A stretch of DNA of 12,566 bases from UBA4655 sp964585575 (lineage in GTDB: Bacteria > Planctomycetota > Planctomycetia > Pirellulales > UBA1268), in the NCBI GenBank assembly GCA_964585575.1, contig CAZPEM010000103.1, positions 1-12,566 of the forward strand. Direction: 5' to 3'. This document shows positions 6,716 through 12,566 of the stretch, piece by piece (the first letter of the stretch is position 1; every line of letters begins with the position of its first letter). Below the pieces are notes generated by a model. The model searched no databases, was not told the DNA's origin, and saw only the letters and a list, made by a program, of their open reading frames with translations. Both the position numbers and the translations under genes were made by a program.

Positions 6716-8977
6716 CTAGCGGTTCGTCATGTCGCACGAAACTCCGCCGGCGGCGGGCACGTAGCAGGCCCGGGCGTAGTCCATCACCATGCGGTGGGCG
6801 CTGAACCGCCACGCGAGCGAACCGATCGAGTTCATCATCATCTGGATCCAGCGGCGGGGCAGGCCGTCGGCGTCCCGCTCGTAGAAGCAGGGAATCACCT
6901 CCTTCTCGAGCGTCTCGTAGAGCGCCTCGTAGTCGCGGCGGTCGGTGATCTCGTCGTTGGCGTGGATCTCGCCGCGGCCGATCGCGAAGCCGTTCTTCCC
7001 GTCGTAGGCCTCGGCCCACCACCCGTCCAAGATCGAACAGTTGAGGCCGCCGTTGAGCACGACCTTCTGGCCGCTCGTGCCCGAGGCCTCGAGCGGCCGT
7101 CGCGGATTGTTGAGCCAGACGTCCACGCCCTGGATCAGGTGGCGGCAGACGTTGATGTCGTAGTCCTCGATGAACACGATCCGGCCGCTCGTCCGCGGGT
7201 CGTGCCGCAGGTTCGCGATCTTGCGGATGAGCCCCTTGCCCGGCTCGTCGGCGGGATGCGCCTTGCCGGCGAAGATGATCTGGATCGGCCGGTCACGGTC
7301 GGAGATGAGCGTGAAGAGCCGCTCGAGGTCGTTGAGCACGAGATCCGCCCGCTTGTAGGTCGCGAACCGACGGGCGAAGCCGATCGTGAGGATGTTGGGG
7401 TCGAGCACGTTGCGTGCTGCCTCGACCGCCTCGTCGCACTCGCCGCGGCGGCGGCACTGTCGCGAGACCCGCCGCCGAACGAACTGCAGGAGCAGGTTCT
7501 TGAGCGCGTAGTGGGTCTCCCAGAGCTCGCCCGGATCGACGTCGTAGATGCTCTGCCAGATGCCGGGCTCCCCCATCTTGCGGAACCAGTTGGCCGGGAA
7601 GATCCGGTCGTAGAGCTGGAGCATCTGCCAGGAGAGCCAGCTCGGCACGTGCACGCCGTTGGTGATGTGGCCGATCGGAACCTCCTCCTCGACCCGCCAC
7701 GGCCAGAGGTTCGCCCACATCTTCCGGCTGACGTGACCATGGAGCTGGCTCACGGCGTTGGCCCGACGAGAGAGCTTGAGTCCCAGCACGGTCATGCAGA
7801 AGGGCTCGGCGTGGTTGTGGGGCTCGACGCGGCCGAGACCCATGAGCTGCTCGTGCGAGATGCCGAGCGAATCCCGCATCGGCCCGAGGTGCTCCTCGAT
7901 GAGGCCGCCGTCGAACCGGTCGTGGCCGGCGGGAACGGGCGTGTGCGTCGTGAAGACCGTCTGGCGGGCCACCATTCGCACGGCGTCGTCGTAGGAGAAG
8001 CCGTTGGTGTTCATCTGCTCGCGGACCGCCTCGAGCGTGGCGAAGACGGAGTGGCCTTCGTTGAGGTGGTAGACCCCCGGCGTCACGCCGAGGGCCCGGA
8101 TCGCCCGCACGCCCCCTATGCCGAGGATGAGCTCCTGCCGGATCCGCACCCGCGTGTCGCCGCCATAGAGCCGGCTCGTGAGGGCCCGGTCCTCGGGGCT
8201 GTTGCCCTCAACGTCGCAGTCGAGCAGATAGAGATTGCAGCGGCCGACCGCCATCTTCCAGACCTTGGCCCGGATGCCGCCCCCGCGTGTGTCGACCTGC
8301 ACGACGATCGGCGTGCCGTCGACGCCGATCGCAGGCTCGATCGGGAGCAGGTCCACCCGCGTCTGGAGGTATTCCTCGTGCTGGTAGCCGTCGATGTCGA
8401 GCTGCTGCTTGAAGTAGCCCTGGTTGTAGAAGAGGCCGACCGCGATCAGGGGCAGTCCGAGGCCGCTGGCGCTCTTGACGTGGTCGCCGGAGAGGACGCC
8501 CAGGCCTCCGGAGTAGATCGGCACCGATTCGTGGATGCCGAACTCGGCCGAAAAGTAGACCACCGGCTTCGAGCCGAGCACGCCGGCGTGCACGTTGCTC
8601 CAGGTGTCCTCGGCGCCGACGTACTCCTTGAGCCTGCGGTAGGCCTGGTTGATCCGGCTGTAGAGCACGAGCTCGGCCGCCCTCGCCTCGAGCCTCTCCG
8701 GGGTGAACTCGGACAGGAGCGCGATCGGGTTGTGGTCGAGCTGGCGGAAGCGGATCGGGTCGAGCTCGCGAAAGAGGTTCGTCACCTCCGGGTGCCAGCT
8801 CCACCAGAGGTTCCTGGCGAGCGCCATGCACTTGTCGTAGAGGTTTTGCGGGGAAAGCTCGATCAGTCGCGGCGGCGAATAGGCGGTTTCGGGAGAGTGG
8901 GTTCGGGGGGATTCGGCCGACCGGGCCTCGCCGATGCGGGGTGTGCGGGGGCGGATCGCTTCTTCTGCGTGGCTCAT
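6716..8977 (-). CDS. glgP: Alpha-glucan phosphorylase (GT35 family, with DUF3417)
   Basis: Cytoplasmic enzyme releasing glucose 1-phosphate from glycogen or maltodextrin with phosphate and pyridoxal phosphate. The 753 residues match the 'alpha-glucan family phosphorylase' branch rather than the classical E. coli type. About 35 flexible residues precede a DUF3417 domain (about 44-130, with NLWWSWHPEV). The catalytic core follows: YFSAEFGIHES at 141-151, GGLGVLSGDH near 157-166, HLNEGHSVF, THTPVPAGHDRF, GHITNGVH, and GFARRFATYKRADL. EASGTSGQK contains Lys638 at the place of the phosphate-cofactor lysine, followed by LNGGLN and LDGWW. No key segment is missing. The ATG (complement of 8975-8977) has GGAGA six nt upstream. 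A possible promoter and hairpin lie in the 117-nt gap behind it, so it may start its own transcript, with the VWA gene following after 39 nt. Substrate chain length cannot be told from sequence. Confidence 0.95.
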   Translation of the reverse strand: MSHAEEAIRPRTPRIGEARSAESPRTHSPETAYSPPRLIELSPQNLYDKCMALARNLWWSWHPEVTNLFRELDPIRFRQLDHNPIALLSEFTPERLEARAAELVLYSRINQAYRRLKEYVGAEDTWSNVHAGVLGSKPVVYFSAEFGIHESVPIYSGGLGVLSGDHVKSASGLGLPLIAVGLFYNQGYFKQQLDIDGYQHEEYLQTRVDLLPIEPAIGVDGTPIVVQVDTRGGGIRAKVWKMAVGRCNLYLLDCDVEGNSPEDRALTSRLYGGDTRVRIRQELILGIGGVRAIRALGVTPGVYHLNEGHSVFATLEAVREQMNTNGFSYDDAVRMVARQTVFTTHTPVPAGHDRFDGGLIEEHLGPMRDSLGISHEQLMGLGRVEPHNHAEPFCMTVLGLKLSRRANAVSQLHGHVSRKMWANLWPWRVEEEVPIGHITNGVHVPSWLSWQMLQLYDRIFPANWFRKMGEPGIWQSIYDVDPGELWETHYALKNLLLQFVRRRVSRQCRRRGECDEAVEAARNVLDPNILTIGFARRFATYKRADLVLNDLERLFTLISDRDRPIQIIFAGKAHPADEPGKGLIRKIANLRHDPRTSGRIVFIEDYDINVCRHLIQGVDVWLNNPRRPLEASGTSGQKVVLNGGLNCSILDGWWAEAYDGKNGFAIGRGEIHANDEITDRRDYEALYETLEKEVIPCFYERDADGLPRRWIQMMMNSIGSLAWRFSAHRMVMDYARACYVPAAGGVSCDMTNR

Positions 8978-9037
8978 GCTGATTCTCCGTGGAGGCGTGT
9001 CGGTCGCATCGTGTCGGGCCGCCCAGAAGTGCAGAGA

Positions 9038-9043
9038 AGTATA
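9038..9043 (-). promoter_or_regulatory. Possible -10 element for glgP
   Basis: On the minus strand TATACT stands in a small AT-rich island within an otherwise GC-rich gap, 60 nt before the glgP ATG. It matches the housekeeping -10 consensus at five of six positions. No good -35 (TTGACA-like) is found 16-18 nt upstream, so the call rests on the -10 and its location. Confidence 0.3.
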
Positions 9044-9058
9044 TGGGACGGTCCGGTG

Positions 9059-9087
9059 GGCCGACAGGGCCCGAAAAGCCGTCGGCC
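9059..9087 (-). terminator. Stem-loop between the glycosyltransferase gene and glgP
   Basis: GGCCGAC (9059-9065) pairs with GTCGGCC (9081-9087). The stem extends inward by GGC (9068-9070) with GCC (9078-9080), leaving a 2-nt bulge and a 7-nt loop. It lies 7 nt past the stop of the glycosyltransferase gene on the minus strand, where a terminator or attenuator would sit. There is no T-run after it, so termination, if any, would be factor-aided or partial. Confidence 0.35.
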
Positions 9088-9094
9088 GCCGCGA

Positions 9095-10102
9095 TCAGCG
9101 GGAGCGGACGAGCAGGCGTCCTGCGGCCGCGAGAACGTCGTCGGCCTCGATCGCGAGCATCGATCGCGAGTCGGTCTTTCGACGCGACCATGGCGGCCGC
9201 ATCCCCGCCGGGGGCTCGACGGTCGCGTGGATGCTCCCCCACGGCCCGTTGCGGCTCGCGGGCACCGGTCCGAAGAGGCCGACGCAGGGAGTGCCCACCG
9301 CCGCCGCGATGTGGAGCGGCCCGGTGTCGCTCGAGATGAAGAGCCTCGCGAGCCGCGCCGTCTCGGCGAGCTCGGACAGCGACGTCGGCGGAGCCTTCGT
9401 CGCGGCGCCGTCCGAGTCGGCCACGATCCGGTCCGCGGCGGCCGACTCGTCGGGGCCGCCCCAGACGACGACCGACGCGACGCCGTGCCGACGGCGGAGG
9501 CCGCGGGCCACGGCGGCGAACCGCTCCGTCGGCCAGAGCTTCGAGGCCCATCCGGCGCCCGGGTTGAGCACGGCGGTGCCGGAATCCGACCTTGGAAACC
9601 AGCCTGCCACGGACCGGCGGGCCGCCTCGTGCCGCGGCATCGCGAACTCCACCCGCGGCACCGCGACGCCGATCGGCGCGAGCAGCTCGAGATGGCGTTC
9701 GATGATGTGGGGCCGTCGCGGCGAAACCCTTCGCGTCGAGGCGAGCCAGGACAGCTCCCGGGCGTGCGGACGCGACGCCCCGAGTCGCATTGGCGCGTTC
9801 GACAGCCACGTCGCGACCGCGCTCTTGAAGAGCCCCTGGAGGTCGATCGCGATGTCGGCGCGGTAGTCGGCAAGCTCGCCCGCCAGGCGGCGGACGGCCG
9901 CCGGCGACAGCAGCCATCCCCGGGGCACGCGGATGATCCGGTCCACGGCGGGATGCCCCTCGAGCACGTCGGCGGCGCGGCCCTCGGCGACCCACGCGAT
10001 CTCGGTGGACGGCCGGGCCCGCTTGATGGCCACCGCCGATGGAATGGCATGCACGATGTCGCCGATGGCCGACAACCGCACGATGACGACGCGTTCGTTC
10101 AC
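9095..10102 (-). CDS. Glycosyltransferase family 9, heptosyltransferase I-like
   Basis: Probably transfers a heptose (or a similar sugar) from a nucleotide donor to a lipid-A core or other surface glycan at the inner face of the cytoplasmic membrane. At 335 residues it has family length. GT9 motifs in order: RLSAIGDIVHAIP at 9-21, DLQGLFKSA at 87-95, NPGAGWASKLWP at 180-191, SDTGPLHIAAAVGTP at 258-272, and LFGP with RNGPWG to 289. This set resembles WaaC (heptosyltransferase I) more than WaaF, but planctomycete surface sugars are poorly mapped, so no symbol is given. The start is GTG (complement of 10100-10102), supported by GGAGA (complement of 10110-10114) seven nt upstream and by the immediate VVIVRLSAIGD beta strand. 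It follows the dehydrogenase-fold gene by 16 nt, indicating co-transcription. A hairpin lies just past its stop. Confidence 0.88.
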   Translation of the reverse strand: MNERVVIVRLSAIGDIVHAIPSAVAIKRARPSTEIAWVAEGRAADVLEGHPAVDRIIRVPRGWLLSPAAVRRLAGELADYRADIAIDLQGLFKSAVATWLSNAPMRLGASRPHARELSWLASTRRVSPRRPHIIERHLELLAPIGVAVPRVEFAMPRHEAARRSVAGWFPRSDSGTAVLNPGAGWASKLWPTERFAAVARGLRRRHGVASVVVWGGPDESAAADRIVADSDGAATKAPPTSLSELAETARLARLFISSDTGPLHIAAAVGTPCVGLFGPVPASRNGPWGSIHATVEPPAGMRPPWSRRKTDSRSMLAIEADDVLAAAGRLLVRSR

Positions 10103-10109
10103 GGACCGG

Positions 10110-10114
10110 TCTCC
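10110..10114 (-). promoter_or_regulatory. Ribosome binding site supporting the GTG start of the GT9 gene
   Basis: GGAGA on the minus strand, seven nt before the GTG at 10102, lies inside the 16-nt gap after the upstream stop codon. It decides the start in the absence of a nearby ATG and suggests translation shortly after termination of the upstream gene. Confidence 0.6.
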
Positions 10115-10118
10115 GGCA

Positions 10119-11186
10119 TCACGGCGAAAGTCCCGCGAGCTCGCACATGACGGCCGACGAGACCGCCTGCGGGCAGCTCCAGACGAGGAAGAACATCGAC
10201 TCGCGAATCGCCCGCTCCGCAGGATGTCCGACGACGTAGCCAGCCCCCTTCGAGGCCACGAGCGAGGCCTGCGCGGCGCGGATGGCCAGGTGCGTCGCCG
10301 CCGCGCGGAGGGCGTCGCGGTCGGCGACGTCCCCGCCGCAGGCCGCCATCGACAGCCGCGTCATCCGCTCATGGGCCGCGTCGCACTCCCCGGCGAGTCC
10401 GTCGGCCGCCCGCACGACCTCGGGGCGGCCGCCCCCCTCTCGGGCCAGTTCGTGGAGCAGATCGATCGAGCGCCTCGCCGATCCGATCGCAAGCGCCGTC
10501 GTCGCGAGCCCTCCCGACCGCACGCCTCGGTTGCCGTCGATTTCGATCGCGTGGCTCGCGCGAACCTGGTCGAACCGCACGGCCGACGTGCGGCTCCCCG
10601 ACAGGCCGAGCAGGTCCATCGGCGGATCGACACGCACCCCCTCCGCCTCGCGGGGCACCACAAAAAACCGTGTCGACGCGGCCCCGCACCCGCCGGCTTC
10701 GACCGCCGCCCCGGTGACGATGGTGTCGGACGAGTCGCCGCCGGTGACCCATGGGCAGAGCCCGGAGATCCGCCAGCCGTCGGCTCCGTGCGAGGCCGAC
10801 AGCGTCGGCGCCGTGAGATGACGGCGGCTCGTGGTGAGCTGCGATATGCCGACGGTCGTGACCGCTTCGCCGCGGCCGAGCGCGGGCAGGTAGCGGGTGC
10901 GGACGTCGTCGGCTCCGGCGGCGATCAGCCGACAGCCGCTCGCCCACTGCGTGAGGGCGAGCGCCGTCGTGAGGCAGCTTCGCGAGACCTCCACGAGCAT
11001 CGCGAGGATCTCCGTCTCGGCGGCCTCGCAACCGCCGCAGTCGGCGGGGATGAACGCCGCGAGGAGGCCGTGGCGGGCCATCGCCGCGAAGGCCCCGCTT
11101 CGCCATGGGCCATCGACCCGGGTCCGCTCGCCGAGCGAGGAAAGCTCCCGGCACAGCTCGGCGATGGCGGGTGGCGACGGCGACAT
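10119..11186 (-). CDS. Acyl-CoA dehydrogenase-fold flavoprotein, catalytic base not apparent
   Basis: A 355-residue protein with the acyl-CoA dehydrogenase layout: helical N-domain (about 1-108, with AAFIPADCGG near 43-52), beta domain (about 110-210, with SGLCPWVTGGDSSD at 141-154 in the FAD-contact position) and helical C-domain (about 225-355, with SKGAGY at 312-317). Typical members oxidise acyl-CoA to enoyl-CoA, passing electrons to ETF. Here the C-terminal stretch where short-chain enzymes carry the Glu of Y-E-G-T reads FFLVWSCPQ (332-340), with no acid. The base may lie elsewhere, as in isovaleryl-CoA-type enzymes, or the protein may act as a flavin oxidase, monooxygenase or other relative. 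It is somewhat shorter than the usual 380 residues. The ATG (complement of 11184-11186) lacks a Shine-Dalgarno but has TATAGT six nt upstream. First gene of the minus-strand run. Fold assignment is good; the reaction is uncertain. Confidence 0.8.
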   Translation of the reverse strand: MSPSPPAIAELCRELSSLGERTRVDGPWRSGAFAAMARHGLLAAFIPADCGGCEAAETEILAMLVEVSRSCLTTALALTQWASGCRLIAAGADDVRTRYLPALGRGEAVTTVGISQLTTSRRHLTAPTLSASHGADGWRISGLCPWVTGGDSSDTIVTGAAVEAGGCGAASTRFFVVPREAEGVRVDPPMDLLGLSGSRTSAVRFDQVRASHAIEIDGNRGVRSGGLATTALAIGSARRSIDLLHELAREGGGRPEVVRAADGLAGECDAAHERMTRLSMAACGGDVADRDALRAAATHLAIRAAQASLVASKGAGYVVGHPAERAIRESMFFLVWSCPQAVSSAVMCELAGLSP

Positions 11187-11192
11187 GCCGCC

Positions 11193-11200
11193 ACTATAAG
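11193..11200. promoter_or_regulatory. Possible shared, symmetric -10 element between divergent genes
   Basis: The plus strand reads ACTATAAG. This gives TATAGT on the minus strand (11198-11193) and TATAAG on the plus strand (11195-11200), both resembling a -10 box in a 53-nt divergent gap. On the minus strand the box ends six nt from the dehydrogenase-like ATG, which would make that transcript leaderless. On the plus strand the small membrane-protein ATG is 39 nt away. Neither direction has a good -35. Confidence 0.35.
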
Positions 11201-11239
11201 CGGCCGACGCCGGGACGTGGTGGCGGCTATCATGATGCC

Positions 11240-11539
11240 ATGCCGCGGCCGCGTCGAAATCCGTTCACCGTCCTGCTCGGCGTCGTGGGCGTGCTCTTCA
11301 CGGTCACCGCGGCGAACTACTCCTTCGCCGTGCTTCGCGGCGTGAAGGCCGCACGGGACGGCGAGGCGGCCGGTCCGCATCCGCTCCAGCAGATCATGGA
11401 CCGCCATGGCACGACGATCCTCGTCGGGGAGCTCGTGGTCCTCGCGATCGCGACGATCGGCTCGGTGGCCCTCGACCACGCGGAGGGGGAGCGAATCCGC
11501 CGGGCGCGACAGGACGAGCGGGAGGGACGCGGTGAGTGA
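11240..11539 (+). CDS. Small two-helix membrane protein upstream of ligA
   Basis: I do not recognise this 99-residue protein. It has a basic N-terminus (PRPRRN), a hydrophobic helix at about 9-31, a short linker with several charged residues and PHPLQQIMDRHG, a second hydrophobic helix at about 59-78, and a highly charged tail rich in Arg, Glu and Asp (80-99). The positive-inside rule puts both ends in the cytoplasm as a hairpin. The ATG at 11240 was chosen because it directly precedes the basic start of the first helix; a longer reading would run into the opposing gene's promoter region with unlikely sequence. There is no obvious Shine-Dalgarno. Its last eight bases overlap the start of ligA, so the two are probably translationally coupled. 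Function unknown. Confidence 0.75.
   Translation: MPRPRRNPFTVLLGVVGVLFTVTAANYSFAVLRGVKAARDGEAAGPHPLQQIMDRHGTTILVGELVVLAIATIGSVALDHAEGERIRRARQDEREGRGE
11521..11525 (+). promoter_or_regulatory. Ribosome binding site for ligA
   Basis: GGAGG lies six nt before the GTG at 11532, inside the last codons of the small membrane-protein gene. It is the strongest Shine-Dalgarno near this junction and fixes the ligA start in the absence of an ATG. Confidence 0.7.
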
Positions 11540-12566
11540 GCCTGCGGCCAGGGCGATCGCGCGGCTCCGCGACGAGATCCGCCTCCACGATCGGAAGTAT
11601 TACGTCGAGGCGGCGCCCGAGATCAGCGATCGCGAATACGACCGGCTCGTCGAGCAGCTCAGGGCCCTCGAGTCGGAGCATCCCGAGCTCGTCACACGCG
11701 ACAGCCCGACGCAGCGGGTCGGCGGCGAGCCGGTGCCGCAGCTCGCGTCGGTACGGCATCGCGTGCCGATGCTCTCGATCGAGAACACCTATTCCACCGG
11801 GGACCTTCTCAAGTGGGGGGAACGGGTGCGGAAGCTCGTTCCCGACGAGCCGATCGAGTGGGTGCTCGAGCTGAAGATCGACGGCGTCGCCGTGTCGCTC
11901 ACCTACGACGCTGGCCGGCTCGTGCGGGCGGCCACCCGCGGGAACGGGGTCGTCGGCGACGACATCACCCACAACGTGCGGACCATCCACGGCGTGCCGC
12001 TGCTGCTCCCGCTCGCCGAGCCCCCCGAGTCGATCGAGGTTCGCGGCGAGGTCTACATGACCAACTCCGCGCTCGTCGCGCTCAACGAGGCGCAGGCCGA
12101 GGCGGGCCTGCCGCCCTTCGCGAACACGCGGAACGTGGCGGCCGGGAGCATCCGCCTGCTCGACCCGAGGGAGTGCGCGGCACGGCCGCTCGGCTTCTTC
12201 TGCCACGGTGTCGGCGACGAGACCGGCCTCGGGGCGGCTTCGCAGACCGGGCTTCTGCGTTGGGCGAGGGAGGCGGGGCTGCCGGTCGCGCCCGAGACGC
12301 GGTCGTTCACCTCGCTCGACGCGCTCGTCGAGTACGGCACGGATCTCATCGAGCGGCTCCATGAACTCGACTTCGAGGTGGACGGCTTCGTCGTGAAGGT
12401 CGATTCGTTCGAACAGCAGCGCCGCCTCGGCGCGACCGCGAAGAACCCGCGGTGGGCGATCGCGTGGAAGTTCGAGAAGTTCGAGGCGACGACGAGGCTC
12501 GCCGGCATCCGCGTCCAGGTTGGCCGCGGCGGCACGATCACGCCGGTCGCGGACCTCGAGCCGGTC
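11532..12566 (+). CDS. ligA: NAD+-dependent DNA ligase LigA, 5' part (runs off the window)
   Basis: Seals nicks in replication and repair using NAD+. The first 345 codons are present; the family is about 670 residues, so the end of the OB fold, zinc finger, HhH and BRCT domains lie outside. Seen: the Ia (NMN-binding) domain with APEIS-D-x-EYDRL at 28-39 and DSPTQRVGG near 58-66; the nucleotidyltransferase domain with ELKIDG, where Lys115 is the adenylated lysine; ATRGNGVVGDDIT; EVRGEVYM; NTRNVAAGSIRLLDPR; DGFVVKV; WAIAWKFE; and the OB-fold entry QVGRGGTITPVADLEPV. The GTG start is supported by GGAGG six nt upstream and because it puts the active lysine at 115, as in the E. coli enzyme. The start overlaps the preceding small membrane-protein gene by eight bases. 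Small departures from common sequence (NTRNV for NPRNA, GRGG for GRTG) leave the catalytic residues intact. Confidence 0.95.
   Translation, partial: MSEPAARAIARLRDEIRLHDRKYYVEAAPEISDREYDRLVEQLRALESEHPELVTRDSPTQRVGGEPVPQLASVRHRVPMLSIENTYSTGDLLKWGERVRKLVPDEPIEWVLELKIDGVAVSLTYDAGRLVRAATRGNGVVGDDITHNVRTIHGVPLLLPLAEPPESIEVRGEVYMTNSALVALNEAQAEAGLPPFANTRNVAAGSIRLLDPRECAARPLGFFCHGVGDETGLGAASQTGLLRWAREAGLPVAPETRSFTSLDALVEYGTDLIERLHELDFEVDGFVVKVDSFEQQRRLGATAKNPRWAIAWKFEKFEATTRLAGIRVQVGRGGTITPVADLEPV

Noticed and set aside
9147..9170. Direct repeat TCGATCGCGAG (twice, 13-nt period) near the end of the glycosyltransferase gene
   Set aside because: Only two copies, within coding sequence, and built from CGATCG-type words that are common in this GC-rich DNA. 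The period is not a multiple of three, so it is not a protein repeat.
5312..10150. A 1612-codon open frame on the plus strand across the VWA, glgP and glycosyltransferase genes
   Set aside because: It lies codon-on-codon opposite three minus-strand genes that share one frame. Its stop codons would require sense TTA, CTA or TCA codons, which are almost unused in this GC-rich DNA. Its translation is rich in Arg, Gly, His and Val without recognisable domains, whereas the opposite strand encodes clear families.
9933..11345. A 470-codon plus-strand frame opposite the dehydrogenase-like gene
   Set aside because: It runs through the divergent promoter region and into the small membrane-protein gene in a different frame, with low-complexity Arg-rich sequence and no domain.
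1..12566. CRISPR arrays, tRNA or rRNA genes, insertion sequences, phage or defence genes
   Set aside because: No regularly spaced repeats, no RNA gene signatures, no transposase or terminal repeats were recognised on either strand.

Overview
The window reads as a GC-rich bacterial chromosome segment from a planctomycete. The clearest marker is the first gene pair: a secreted cytochrome-type protein with DUF1595/DUF1592/DUF1588/DUF1585 domains, followed by a DUF1552 protein with a twin-arginine leader. This pair is greatly expanded in Planctomycetes and also occurs in Verrucomicrobia and Myxobacteria. Base composition is uneven: the first about 2.4 kb is visibly less GC-rich than the rest.

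Layout. 1-196 is a non-coding leader with two small inverted repeats. 197-3872 (+) holds the DUF1592-type haem protein and the DUF1552 protein. 3901-5280 (+) is a short UvrC that lacks the usual C-terminal helix-hairpin-helix domain; an inverted repeat sits at its start. 11186-5291 (-) is a four-gene same-strand run that converges on uvrC. In transcription order it holds an acyl-CoA dehydrogenase-fold protein, a family 9 glycosyltransferase (heptosyltransferase I-like), an alpha-glucan phosphorylase, and an exported von Willebrand A protein. 11240-12566 (+) diverges from that run and holds a small two-helix membrane protein overlapping the start of ligA (NAD+-dependent DNA ligase), which is cut by the window edge at codon 345. 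I located ligA by reading from its GTG start.

How the genes work together. The DUF1592/DUF1552 pair is probably one exported functional unit of unknown biochemistry. uvrC and ligA are housekeeping DNA repair and replication genes in separate transcription units. Glycan phosphorylase and heptosyltransferase both handle sugars, but in different compartments, and I see no proof that they share a pathway. The dehydrogenase-like gene and the glycosyltransferase are 16 nt apart and probably co-transcribed.

No tRNA, rRNA, CRISPR array, insertion sequence or phage gene was seen, and I did not find a convincing new multi-gene system. The items most worth following up are a perfect 13-bp hairpin inside the signal-peptide codons of the von Willebrand A gene, the repeat at the uvrC start, the missing C-terminal domain of UvrC, the dehydrogenase-like protein without its expected catalytic glutamate, and the small membrane protein overlapping ligA.
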